A stretch of DNA of 33,491 bases from a virus, in the IMG/VR virus record IMGVR_UViG_3300025410_000053, positions 1-33,491 of that record, one strand, 5' to 3'. Positions within the stretch are counted from its first letter, which is position 1, and every line of letters begins with the position of its first letter. Positions 23,680 to 32,567 of this stretch are shown here, one piece after another. Under the pieces are notes generated by a model, which had not been told where the DNA came from, searched no databases, and was given only the letters and a program-made list of their open reading frames with translations. A program made the translations under genes and the position numbers.

Positions 23680-26600
23680 TTACCAGGCATTTGTCCATAA
23701 TGTATTTAGTGATAATGTACTTCTAGCTCTAGTCAAACTTGAAGAAGCAGCATCAATTGCTGTTTGAACGTTTGTTGCTGCTAAACCGGATGTTGCATTA
23801 TTATAGTAAATGTCTGATGCTGCTGCATTGACCAGATGATAACCTAAACTATTAACACCGCCGTTTATGATTTGATAACGAAGATCAATATATGTTGTTC
23901 CGTTATCTAATGTCTGAACAGCACCCGTTGAGTTAATAACTACAGCTCCAATCCAAACAAAATCCATGTTAGGTAAACCAACAAGACTTGTGTCTCTTGG
24001 TTCAGTTGATGCCGACTGTCTTGCAGCGGCAAGTGATGTGAATACTTTTTGTCCTACAAGTTTCATAACACCACCACGTATTTTATCACTTGTAGCAATA
24101 AAATATGTAACTGTGTACTGACCTGTTGTGAGTGTTGTTAATGCACCCGAACCGTTATATTGTGCAGTACCACCTGTTAAATAACCAAAGTTATTATCAG
24201 CAGTACCTACAGTCCATACTCCAGCAATATTATACAACCAATAGTTAGTTGATAGTGATGCAAAAGTATGTGTTAATTCTTGTACTGCGGTAGAACCTGC
24301 TACTGTATTAGTATATGTGGTAGCACCTGATGTTGCACCAACAACACCTAAACCAGTCTTATATACAGCACCAGTAGAGTTAATCAAATAACGGTGAACT
24401 GTACCTGGCATATTAATTCCGAGTGTTTTTCTCGAAAATACAGCAAATGTGTTAGTGCTATCTGTACCTGTTGCAACTGCAAATAGTGCTAAACTTTCAT
24501 AATATGAGTCTTGAATAGTTCCAGATGTATAAGATACTATACCACTTGGTCCAAAGAAGAAGTAATTAAGATTGTTTAGACTTGCGTATGTTCCAGTTAT
24601 CATTGATGTATAAGTGTATTGAATACCACTTACCCATACTGTAAATGAAGTCTGTCCGCTAACTGGATATATTACAATAGTTCTAGCACTTGCAGCTCTT
24701 GCATATGATGTACCAGTACCAAATGTTGAGTCTGCTCTTGTAGTTGCAGTTAAGTTTTGATCTATCTTAACAATGTTAACACCGTCATTTGAAATTTCAA
24801 CTATACCAATGCTAGTAAGACTGCTGAGATTGAAACCATTTGGTAAAAGTGTTGTTGTACGACCATTATCAACATACGTCTTAACAGCAGATTCAGTAGG
24901 AACACTAAGGCTACTATTATTAACTAAAGTTCCATCTGTAGAGAACTTAGTGATAGTTGCTCCAGTTAATGTACCAATTGCACCTAGTTGTAAGGATGAT
25001 GCACCAGTTATAGCAAATGCTGCTGGATTAAGTGTAGCAACACCTGTTTGCTGATTAACGTTAAAATAACTACCAATTTTAACGTTTCCGTATTCGTTGA
25101 TTGATTCGTAGTATACTCTACCAGGTAATCCTTGAACAATTTCGTTTGCTGGAGTTGGACCTGATAACGGAGTTCCTGGATAGTTTGTATTTGTTACACC
25201 ACCTGTACCAACATAGAAGAACTCATGTGCTTCTGCTTTAACAACTGATGTTTGAGAACGGAAAGATGCTGATGTACTATTTGCATATGTTGTAACAGTA
25301 GTGGATGCTAAAAGAATTGTTATTACTGTTGACGAGTTAACCCAAGTTCCGTTAACTGCTTGAACAACATAAGAATCTGTACCGTTTAATGTAATAACAC
25401 TACCAGCAACAGGTTGTGCAGTTAAAGTATTCAATGTAAATGAGTTACCTGTTTGATTACTTAATGCACCTGTAGTTACTGTACCTGTACCACCACTAGT
25501 AAATGTTAGCAAGTCATTAACATTAAATGTTCCTGTAGCACTAGTAACAAATACTTTATTTTGTGTTAGTTGGACACCGATAACTGTAGCAGTACCACCA
25601 CTAGTTACTGAAGTAACAGTATCACCTACGTTAATATTACCTGTGTTATATGTAAAGTTTAATTGTTGTCCAACAACATTACCAGTAATTGCAGTTTCTG
25701 AAGATAGATAACCTCTAGAAGTTAAACCATAAGTACCCCAGTTTGTTTTACAATTGTTAAGTCTTATAAAACCACCATTTGTAGCAGCATAACTGAAATA
25801 GCAATATGATGTTGCGCTTGTAATTACTTCAGGTCTTGCATTATTTGTAGCCCAAATACCAACACCTGTATCACTTTGAACGTTAAAATAACGGAAACTT
25901 GCTGTTTTTAATCCAGTAACTACTGAACCATCTAGATAAGCACCGATTGCTCCTGAAGCCGTACTTGTTGTACAATTTGAAACACTCGGTGGTCTAGTAA
26001 TTGCTCCTGAATTAAATCCAATATAGATACCTTTAGGAGTTGATGTTGTAATGTCGTTTGCTGTTCCACCTGGAACCCAACCAGTCATATTCTGGAATGT
26101 CATTTCACGAAGAGAAGTATTATCACTTAGTTTAAACATTGTTGATTGATTGTTTGGAATTAAACCAGTTAAGTCACCGTATTGTGTAGCACTGATTGAT
26201 CCTGTAGCAGTTCCTGGATTAAAAACTGAACCACCTGATGTTAAACTTACTTGGAAAGTAGTTGCACCAAAACCACTTACAATATAATAAACAGTACCTG
26301 CAACAAGATTACCTAGATTAGCACTAAATGTTATTGGTGCATTTGCTATGAAACTTGCTGTACTACTTGCTGTAATTAAGTTACCAGTTGATGAAACTTG
26401 AGTAACTGTAGTTGTTACGCTAGTTCCGCTAACTGGATTAACAAATGTTGTTCTAACGTTATCACCAATAACTGCAACACCTGCTGGAACAGTAATTGGA
26501 AGAAATTCATTATATGTTCCTGATTTGACAAAAATTGTGTATCCTGAACTTGCTTGAGTACAAGCATATCTAATACTTGCAAAAGGTAATGCTAAACTTG

Positions 26601-28557
26601 TACCATAACCACCTGAAACACTATCAACACCACCTGGACCAACATAAAGAACATTAGTAGAACCAGTTGGGTTCAACCAACTAAGAGATGCACCTCCCGA
26701 TGCAACTGTTAATGCTGTTCCTGGAGTTGAGTATGATGGAGGAGAGAATGAATTATATTGTACAAATATCTGCCAATAACCCGCACCTAAATCAGTACTA
26801 AAAGTACCGCTAGAAGTATTATCTTGTAGTGCAATATAAACAGATCCTGATGGACCAACAACTAAGTCGTTTACATAATAAACAGTAGAAGAAGCCCAAG
26901 TATTTCTCCATGCTAAGCCACTAGCAAGTATTTGCCATTTGCTTGCGCTTAAATCTGATGAAAAAGTACCTGATGTATGTGCTATTAATGAAATGTATAC
27001 ATTTGCACCATGTATTACAATTTCGTCAACGTTATATGATGTTGAAGTTACCCAAGTACCTCTGTTCTTAATACCAAAAGATAATTTTGACCAATATGTA
27101 GTTCCATATTGTGTAGCACTAATTGAGACAGGTCCTGCTGTTGATAAACTAAATGCTGTACCGCCTATTGTAGAACTTACTTGAAATTGTGTTCCTGAGA
27201 AACCTGATAAAATATAATAAGTTGTACCTGCTACAAGATTTCCAACACTAGAAGCAAATACTATTGGCTGATTAGCTGCTAAACCTGTTGTGCTACTTGC
27301 TGTAATTAAGTTTGTACCAGTAGTTGTAGCAGTAACAGTTATTGTTACATTACCCGGTGTTTGATTAGTATTGTCTGATAGTGCTTGATATAGAGAACCA
27401 CCAAATGTAATAACCTGACCTAATTTATATGCAGTTGATGAAGTCCATGTTCCTGCATAGTTATATCCATAATTAAATACTGACCAATATGAAGCTGAAG
27501 TGCTTGGTGTTTGACCTGTATTATCTTGTGTAGCAATATAAATGTTTGCACCATAAGAAGCTAAATCATTAACAAAATAATTTGTTGAATTTGACCATGT
27601 TCCTCTATTAGAAAGACCTGACGATAATACCTTCCAGTTTGATCCTAATGCAGAAGGATAAACATTGATATTTGCTTGTAATGCATAGTAAGTTGTACCA
27701 CCATAAACAACAATATCGTTTGGATTGTATTGTGTTCCGTAACTAAATGTTCCTCTAACATTTAGACCATATGCTACTATTGACCAATATGTAACATTAG
27801 TTGGATACTGATTAGTATTATCAAGAATAGCAACATATGTATTACCACCGTATTGAACAACACTACCTACTTTGTATGTTGTTCCGTAACTAAATGTACC
27901 TTGATTACTATAACCAGTTGTGTAAACTGACCAATAACTAGGGCTAGACGGCGGAACTTGTCCTGTATTAGTCTGCAATGAAACGTAAGTATAACCACCA
28001 TAAGTTACAATACTATCTGCTGAGTATTGAGTAGAATTGTTCCATGTATTAACAAATTGAGTTCCTTGTGCAAAAATTGTCCAATACGAAGATTGATCTG
28101 TAGCAAAATTTGAAGAACTAGTATTTGCAGTTGTACAAATAAATGTAATAGCACCAAATATAATAATATCATTAACATTATAAAGTGTTGCCGGTGTCCA
28201 AGTACCTCTCCAAGAAATACCACCTGCTAATAAATTCCAATAAGCCGAGTCACCTGCAAAAGTTGCGCCGGAAGTATTTCCTGTAACACAAATATAAGAT
28301 TGACCACCATTTCTAACAACGTCACCTATTTTGTATGAAGTTGCTGTTGTCCATGTTCCTTGATAAGAAAATCCATCAGCCATTAATGACCAATAACCAC
28401 TAGCAAGATCTGTATAGAAAGTGCCGGAAGTATTTCCTACCAAACATACATATGTTTTACCACCGAATCGAACAACATCGTCTTTAACATAGCTAGTACT
28501 AGTAGTCCATGTTCCCTGCCATACAAATCTCAATCTTCCTATTTTAAACTCAGCCAT
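23680..28557 (-). CDS. Adhesin with ten carbohydrate-binding-like repeats and a beta-helix (1625 aa)
   Basis: Residues about 10-595 hold ten approximately 50-aa modules of the form GTWxxxTxYxxxDxVxxGGxxYxxxxxNTxxxPxxxxxYWxxxxxG, like chitin/cellulose-binding modules in which the aromatic residues form the binding surface. A beta-helix follows: LYVGPGGVDSVSGGYGTSLA, IRYACTQASSGYTIFVKSGT, ITVPAGVAVIGDNVRTTFVN, REMTFQNMTGW, like pectate-lyase-type tail spikes. Two copies of the giant protein's module interrupt these domains (27100-27345 and about 26176-26421). The C-terminal 450 residues include the AVKTYVDNGRTTTLLPNGFN type fibre segment and end SLNTLWTNAW. Preceded by a late promoter (28596-28603). 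Likely recognises or degrades host-surface glycans; no catalytic residues can be assigned with confidence. Confidence 0.75.
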   Translation of the reverse strand: MAEFKIGRLRFVWQGTWTTSTSYVKDDVVRFGGKTYVCLVGNTSGTFYTDLASGYWSLMADGFSYQGTWTTATSYKIGDVVRNGGQSYICVTGNTSGATFAGDSAYWNLLAGGISWRGTWTPATLYNVNDIIIFGAITFICTTANTSSSNFATDQSSYWTIFAQGTQFVNTWNNSTQYSADSIVTYGGYTYVSLQTNTGQVPPSSPSYWSVYTTGYSNQGTFSYGTTYKVGSVVQYGGNTYVAILDNTNQYPTNVTYWSIVAYGLNVRGTFSYGTQYNPNDIVVYGGTTYYALQANINVYPSALGSNWKVLSSGLSNRGTWSNSTNYFVNDLASYGANIYIATQDNTGQTPSTSASYWSVFNYGYNYAGTWTSSTAYKLGQVITFGGSLYQALSDNTNQTPGNVTITVTATTTGTNLITASSTTGLAANQPIVFASSVGNLVAGTTYYILSGFSGTQFQVSSTIGGTAFSLSTAGPVSISATQYGTTYWSKLSFGIKNRGTWVTSTSYNVDEIVIHGANVYISLIAHTSGTFSSDLSASKWQILASGLAWRNTWASSTVYYVNDLVVGPSGSVYIALQDNTSSGTFSTDLGAGYWQIFVQYNSFSPPSYSTPGTALTVASGGASLSWLNPTGSTNVLYVGPGGVDSVSGGYGTSLALPFASIRYACTQASSGYTIFVKSGTYNEFLPITVPAGVAVIGDNVRTTFVNPVSGTSVTTTVTQVSSTGNLITASSTASFIANAPITFSANLGNLVAGTVYYIVSGFGATTFQVSLTSGGSVFNPGTATGSISATQYGDLTGLIPNNQSTMFKLSDNTSLREMTFQNMTGWVPGGTANDITTSTPKGIYIGFNSGAITRPPSVSNCTTSTASGAIGAYLDGSVVTGLKTASFRYFNVQSDTGVGIWATNNARPEVITSATSYCYFSYAATNGGFIRLNNCKTNWGTYGLTSRGYLSSETAITGNVVGQQLNFTYNTGNINVGDTVTSVTSGGTATVIGVQLTQNKVFVTSATGTFNVNDLLTFTSGGTGTVTTGALSNQTGNSFTLNTLTAQPVAGSVITLNGTDSYVVQAVNGTWVNSSTVITILLASTTVTTYANSTSASFRSQTSVVKAEAHEFFYVGTGGVTNTNYPGTPLSGPTPANEIVQGLPGRVYYESINEYGNVKIGSYFNVNQQTGVATLNPAAFAITGASSLQLGAIGTLTGATITKFSTDGTLVNNSSLSVPTESAVKTYVDNGRTTTLLPNGFNLSSLTSIGIVEISNDGVNIVKIDQNLTATTRADSTFGTGTSYARAASARTIVIYPVSGQTSFTVWVSGIQYTYTSMITGTYASLNNLNYFFFGPSGIVSYTSGTIQDSYYESLALFAVATGTDSTNTFAVFSRKTLGINMPGTVHRYLINSTGAVYKTGLGVVGATSGATTYTNTVAGSTAVQELTHTFASLSTNYWLYNIAGVWTVGTADNNFGYLTGGTAQYNGSGALTTLTTGQYTVTYFIATSDKIRGGVMKLVGQKVFTSLAAARQSASTEPRDTSLVGLPNMDFVWIGAVVINSTGAVQTLDNGTTYIDLRYQIINGGVNSLGYHLVNAAASDIYYNNATSGLAATNVQTAIDAASSSLTRARSTLSLNTLWTNAW
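26176..26421 (-). repeat. Giant-protein module inserted in the beta-helix
   Basis: A segment of about 82 codons (SSTGNLITASSTASF, NAPITFSANLGNLVAG, YYIVSGFGATTFQVS, ATGSISATQYG) interrupts the expected beta-helix path between TTFVNP and NQSTMFKLSDNTSLREMTF. The end nearest the C-terminus matches the other inserted copy (SATQYG). The left border is estimated. Confidence 0.65.
26765..28540 (-). repeat. Ten tandem carbohydrate-binding-like modules, about 150 bp each
   Basis: Each unit codes for G-T-(W/F) then Y, D, V, GG, Y, NT and YW at fixed spacing. Copies 1-7 and 9-10 are uninterrupted; copy 8 is split by an 82-codon insert. Protein copies differ, so the expansion is not recent. Confidence 0.75.
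27100..27345 (-). repeat. Giant-protein module inserted in carbohydrate-binding repeat 8
   Basis: Exactly 82 codons (246 bases) lie between DNTNQTPGNV and TYWSKLSFG, which join seamlessly in other copies (for example DNTNQYPTNV then TYWS). The insert reads VTATTTGTNLITASSTTGLA, NQPIVFASSVGNLVAGTTYY, FQVSSTIGGTAFSLS and ISATQYGT, the type A module of the 2499-aa protein. Confidence 0.75.
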
Positions 28558-28583
28558 TTTCTTATACCTTTATCTTGAAATTT

Positions 28584-28607
28584 TGTTGATATTTTTATTT
28601 ATCAACA
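28584..28607. other. Hairpin overlapping the late promoter of the adhesin gene
   Basis: TGTTGATA (28584-28591) and TATCAACA (28600-28607) form an 8-bp stem, followed by seven T on the plus strand. As a terminator it would work only for plus-strand transcripts, and no such gene ends here. The right arm contains most of the minus-strand GATAAATA. Confidence 0.4.
28596..28603 (-). promoter_or_regulatory. T4-like late promoter (GATAAATA) for the 1625-aa adhesin
   Basis: The minus-strand GATAAATA lies 39 bases before the ATG at 28557, giving a leader of about 33 bases; an AAGG near the ATG may bind the ribosome. Confidence 0.6.
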
Positions 28608-28632
28608 TTTTTTTGTATTCAGTTGTCATTAT

Positions 28633-29004
28633 TTATACGTTTCCTGCTGAAGGATATGTATGTACCTGTCCTATTACTGCTGTTAATTCACCATTTGAGT
28701 CAATGTAATAATACATACTTCTATTATCCCAACGATATTGTTCATAAGTTAAATTAGAATAAACTAGATTATGATTTACATCTCTACCCTCAAAGAAGTC
28801 TGTACCAAACTCAAATTGATCATAATTTCCCGAAGTAGGTCCAGGATTATTAATTGTAATTGTATCAGATTGTTCTAACTGATCAATTCTAACAAAATAA
28901 AGATCACCTTGATCTGTTCTTCTTAACCCGTAGAAATATCTAGGTTGTCCACCTAATAAATCATTTTGAGTTATTGCATTACCACCAAGAAAATAATCAG
29001 TCAT
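28633..29004 (-). CDS. Small conserved virion protein (123 aa)
   Basis: MTDYFLGGNAITQNDLLGGQ is followed by YFYGLRRTDQGDLYFVRIDQ, FEFGTDFFEGRDVNHNLVY, YEQYRWDNRSMYYYIDSNGE and a short tail. This pattern recurs as a small structural protein in aquatic T4-like phages, as I remember it; no function is known to me. It is charged and aromatic, unlike the Thr-rich neighbours. AAGGATA lies before the ATG, and the 109-aa gene ends 11 bases upstream, so the two are co-transcribed. Confidence 0.7.
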   Translation of the reverse strand: MTDYFLGGNAITQNDLLGGQPRYFYGLRRTDQGDLYFVRIDQLEQSDTITINNPGPTSGNYDQFEFGTDFFEGRDVNHNLVYSNLTYEQYRWDNRSMYYYIDSNGELTAVIGQVHTYPSAGNV

Positions 29005-29015
29005 GTTCTATATCC

Positions 29016-29345
29016 TTATACTATCTGCACATAAGAAACAATAGCATCTATAGATGTCGGACTATCTGCTATTGCCGACAATACATTTGATGCTCCTAAA
29101 ATTAATTTTTCACCGCCATTTACAATTTTCATACTGGTTCTTGGAGGTACCATTACATTTTTTATATAGTATCCTGTGTGACTAGAAGCATCTGTAAGAG
29201 TAACACTTACTTTAACTAAACTTTCTGTAGTGTTAGCTAAACTTAAACCAATAATAGTAATCGAAACGTTTGATGCTGCTGACACTAATGTTGTTGAGCT
29301 TGTTCCGATATTTGGTACTACTGAAGTTAAAAATGTTGTTGCCAT
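29016..29345 (-). CDS. Small conserved virion protein (109 aa)
   Basis: A compact beta domain: MATTFLTSVVPNIGTSSTTL, then NVSITIIGLSLANTTESLVK, VSVTLTDASSHTGYYIKNVM, VPPRTSMKIVNGGEKLIL and IDAIVSYVQIV. The order of strands, a PP(R/G)TS turn and a final AIVS strand resemble a recurring small virion domain of T4-like phages, also similar to the C-terminus of the 2499-aa giant (NGTFERTGILVPPNTYLYVS). AGGA lies close before the ATG. It sits 4 bases after the fibre gene upstream. Role unknown. Confidence 0.7.
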   Translation of the reverse strand: MATTFLTSVVPNIGTSSTTLVSAASNVSITIIGLSLANTTESLVKVSVTLTDASSHTGYYIKNVMVPPRTSMKIVNGGEKLILGASNVLSAIADSPTSIDAIVSYVQIV

Positions 29346-29349
29346 ATTT

Positions 29350-32300
29350 TTATCCTAACATTAACGCTATCTGTACTGCAATTTGCTGGGCATCGTTATA
29401 GGAAACACCGATAGATGATCCACCTGCCGAAACCCATGATGCTCCGTTCCATACTTCAATACGACCATCGTCTGTATTATATCTGGAAAAACCTATTTCT
29501 GGTACTGAAGGTCTTCCTAGACTGTTTCCAGAAGGTATAACAAAACCACCAGTACCACTTATTTTAAAATATCCTGTTCCGCTTTGTGAAATAGTTGTAA
29601 TACTATTGGAAACAGTATTAGTAATTGAACTACCATTTATTCGAAAATATTCTATATTAATATTTCCAGATGATGAATTAATAGTTAAATCTGTATTTGA
29701 TGTAGTTCCTATAACGTTGTTACTGATGTATGTATTACCAACAGTAACTCCATTAACATTAAATCTTGTAGAATTTAAATCTGCAACTTGTGTATTACCT
29801 ATATAAAAACGGAATGTTTGATCACCTGCTCCAGGTGTTAATTCTGGTGTTATATAAGTTGTCTGAGCGACATCATATAATCCATTTAATACAATCCAAT
29901 TAGAACCATTATAACCTTCATAATTATGATTATCAGTATTGTAACGGATCATCCCTGCTACAGCAGTAGGTCTTTGTAAACTTGTTCCAGATGGTAATTG
30001 TAATGATCCTGTTGAAGATATATTAACTATTTTACCTGTACCAGGTGTAATGATAAAATCATTGCTAGAAGATACAGAAATAGTATTTTGATTTATACTA
30101 AAACTACCAATATTAACAGATCCAGTTCCGTTTCCACTCAAATAAAGATTCGAACCTGTAGAAATTGTTTGAATATTATTATTGGTTATATTAACATTTG
30201 ATATATTTGCAGTTTTAGCGTATATATTACTCCACGAATATGAAGAATTACCTAAATTATAAGTATTATTTGCTAAAGGAATAAGATCACTTGCTATGCT
30301 GCCAACGAAATTTATTGTATTTGAAGACGATGATCCAAGTGTTATATTTCCGTTTATATTTGTAGTACCTGAAACAGTTAAAGAACCTGTTACATAAGTA
30401 TCATTTTGTAAATTAATAGTATTATTAGCTGCACTAAGATTAATGTTACCTGATGTACTACTAATTGTATTATTTGCTACTGTTAAATTTCCTGTAGTAA
30501 TTTGATAAGGAGTAATACTTGACGAATTAGATCCATTAACTAATGTTATGCCGTATGGTCCATTAACTCTAAGATTAACATTATTAAATGCAACATCATT
30601 AGTTTCTTGATTTACATAAAAAAGACCACCTACTCTAAAATCACCATTGTGATTAGTATCAGTATAAACTATAAGAGCATTATTAAGACTTACAATTTCA
30701 TTTGCTTGAATTGCTGTTGTTGGATCATTGCTATCATTATTTCCAGAACCAACATAAAAAACACTCTGTGTTAAAAGATCAATATAAACACCAATTCCGT
30801 TACCAACTACACCATAATTTCCGTAGAAGTTTCCAGAACCTACTGCTCTAATTTCTGCTCCAAAATTTCTATAATCTGCTAAAGTTATATATTGAGCAGT
30901 TGCTCCAGTACTAAATCTAATATCTTGTGTTTGTAAAATTCCATTAACAGTTGTTGCTTGAACAAATCCAGGAGAATATCCAGAAATATATATTTTTCCA
31001 TCTGTTCCTATTGAATAGATAGTTCCGGTAGCTACTACTGATCCACTTACATAATAACTTATAGTACTTCCAACACTATAAGATCCTGTTGCACCACTAA
31101 CTCTAAGAACTGTGTATGCATTGCCAGCGCGACCTTGTGATGAGGAAACATAAGCATAAATTCCTCTATTACTATAATATGTATTTGAATTTACAATTTC
31201 TAAACGAACACCGTTTGTTGCGGTTATACTATCCACACCTGGAGTTATAAAATTAGTGCTATCTACTAAGCAAGAAACATAATTGCTAGTTGAATCAGCA
31301 ACTGATCCATCAAAATATATTCCTTTACCTGCATCTCCAGTTAAAAATCCTTTAGGATCTGAGTTGCTTGTAACAGATCCAGATGTAATAACAAAAACAT
31401 TTCTAATATAAGGTGATTTTGTTGTTACTTTAAATCCATTTTTTAATTTAAAAGCGTATCCTGTATTTGCAGAGGAATTATAATAAAAATTCTTTATTGT
31501 TAAATCTTCAACAGTTGTTTGCCCATCTATTAAGAATACGTCATTACTGCTTGTAGAAGGTGTCGGAGTAATTATAACAGTATTTGGTTCAATACCTTTA
31601 ATAGAAACTCCAGAAGGTATAGATAAAGGTAATATTTCTTGATAAGTTCCTGGATATATGTAAACTGTAGTTCCAGAAGTTGCTTGTGATAAAGCATATT
31701 GTAGTGTTGCATATGGACTATTTTGAGAAATACCGTTGTTAGAATTACTACCATTTGTAGCAACATAGAGAATATTTCCTTGTCCTTGTAAAATGTTAAT
31801 ACCGTTTATTGTTAAACTAGTTGTGCTAATGGTATTAGCATTAATTGTATTAGTCCATAGATTATTCCAACGATTTGATGTTGATCCTAAATCATAAGTG
31901 TTTGTTGTCTTAGGAATAATATTACTAGCAATATCTGCATTAAAAGTTACGATATCTGATGGTTGATTACCAATAATAATATTACCATCAGCAGTAATAT
32001 TACCTGTAGCATGTATATTTCCTTGAACAAGCATATCAGAATAAACTGAAATTTTTCCTGTTCCGTTAGCTACTAATTGTAAATCTGTATTTGTAGTATT
32101 TGTTGAAATAATATTTGATTGAATATTAATTTCACTTACTGTTAAGTTATTTTGATAGATAACTCCACCAGATGTTGAACTTAGTGTTAGTGTTGATCCA
32201 CTAGTTGATAAAGTATTTCCGCTTAGAAGAAAATTTGCCCCAACAGTGAGAGAAGTTAATCCATCAATGTTAGTAGTTCTTAATGTTCCGTTTACATGTA

Positions 32301-32448
32301 AATCGTGTGTAGGTGAACTGGTATTGATACCAATGCGTCGGTTATTAACGTCTAAATAAAGAAGGCTAGTCTCAAAAGCTAAATTAACTCCATCTCGGAG
32401 AAGATTTGCTTTTAAGAGCGGGCCTGAGATACGACCAACGACCGTCAT
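29350..32448 (-). CDS. Tail fibre/spike protein with beta-helix (1032 aa)
   Basis: The start is the ATG at 32448, with AGGAG 5 bases upstream; an in-frame TTG lies directly before it. The N-terminus MTVVGRISGPLLKANLLRDG then LLYLDVNNRRIGINTSSPTH is a common opening of long fibres in aquatic T4-like phages. Shaft repeats (NTYDLGSTSNRWNNLW and NTYNLGNSSYSWSNIY) flank a beta-helix at about residues 225-460 (LYVATNGSNSNNGISQNSPY, TTVYIYPGTYQEILPLSIPS, GVSIKGIEPNTVIIT), the fold of many tail spikes. Near the C-terminus two copies of a (R/G)P..xxGxxRYNTD...xxxYNGxxWV segment occur, and the end is DAQQIAVQIALMLG. Likely a host-recognition fibre, possibly with glycan-binding or -cleaving activity. 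Confidence 0.8.
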   Translation of the reverse strand: MTVVGRISGPLLKANLLRDGVNLAFETSLLYLDVNNRRIGINTSSPTHDLHVNGTLRTTNIDGLTSLTVGANFLLSGNTLSTSGSTLTLSSTSGGVIYQNNLTVSEINIQSNIISTNTTNTDLQLVANGTGKISVYSDMLVQGNIHATGNITADGNIIIGNQPSDIVTFNADIASNIIPKTTNTYDLGSTSNRWNNLWTNTINANTISTTSLTINGINILQGQGNILYVATNGSNSNNGISQNSPYATLQYALSQATSGTTVYIYPGTYQEILPLSIPSGVSIKGIEPNTVIITPTPSTSSNDVFLIDGQTTVEDLTIKNFYYNSSANTGYAFKLKNGFKVTTKSPYIRNVFVITSGSVTSNSDPKGFLTGDAGKGIYFDGSVADSTSNYVSCLVDSTNFITPGVDSITATNGVRLEIVNSNTYYSNRGIYAYVSSSQGRAGNAYTVLRVSGATGSYSVGSTISYYVSGSVVATGTIYSIGTDGKIYISGYSPGFVQATTVNGILQTQDIRFSTGATAQYITLADYRNFGAEIRAVGSGNFYGNYGVVGNGIGVYIDLLTQSVFYVGSGNNDSNDPTTAIQANEIVSLNNALIVYTDTNHNGDFRVGGLFYVNQETNDVAFNNVNLRVNGPYGITLVNGSNSSSITPYQITTGNLTVANNTISSTSGNINLSAANNTINLQNDTYVTGSLTVSGTTNINGNITLGSSSSNTINFVGSIASDLIPLANNTYNLGNSSYSWSNIYAKTANISNVNITNNNIQTISTGSNLYLSGNGTGSVNIGSFSINQNTISVSSSNDFIITPGTGKIVNISSTGSLQLPSGTSLQRPTAVAGMIRYNTDNHNYEGYNGSNWIVLNGLYDVAQTTYITPELTPGAGDQTFRFYIGNTQVADLNSTRFNVNGVTVGNTYISNNVIGTTSNTDLTINSSSGNINIEYFRINGSSITNTVSNSITTISQSGTGYFKISGTGGFVIPSGNSLGRPSVPEIGFSRYNTDDGRIEVWNGASWVSAGGSSIGVSYNDAQQIAVQIALMLG

Positions 32449-32541
32449 CAACGCTCCTCACCACCGAGTTTCACGGCTAACCACCTTACATTGCGGGTTT
32501 CCACAGTTTAGACATCCAGACTTTGTTGGTATTGTCCGGCG
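32449..32541 (-). other. GC-rich 5' leader of the 1032-aa fibre mRNA
   Basis: This 93-base leader has about 51% G+C, much richer than its AT-rich surroundings. On the minus strand CCGGAC and GTCTGG can pair around a 12-base loop, and GGTGGTTAG and GGTGGTGAG form an imperfect direct repeat close to the AGGAG ribosome site. It may fold into a regulatory RNA; I do not recognise a known riboswitch. Confidence 0.4.
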
Positions 32542-32548
32542 TTAATAA

Positions 32549-32556
32549 TATTTATC
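32549..32556 (-). promoter_or_regulatory. T4-like late promoter (GATAAATA) for the 1032-aa fibre gene
   Basis: The minus-strand GATAAATA lies about 100 bases before the ATG at 32448. With T4 spacing, transcription starts near 32543 and gives a leader of about 95 bases, the longest in the window. Confidence 0.6.
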
Positions 32557-32567
32557 CAGAGGGTAAA

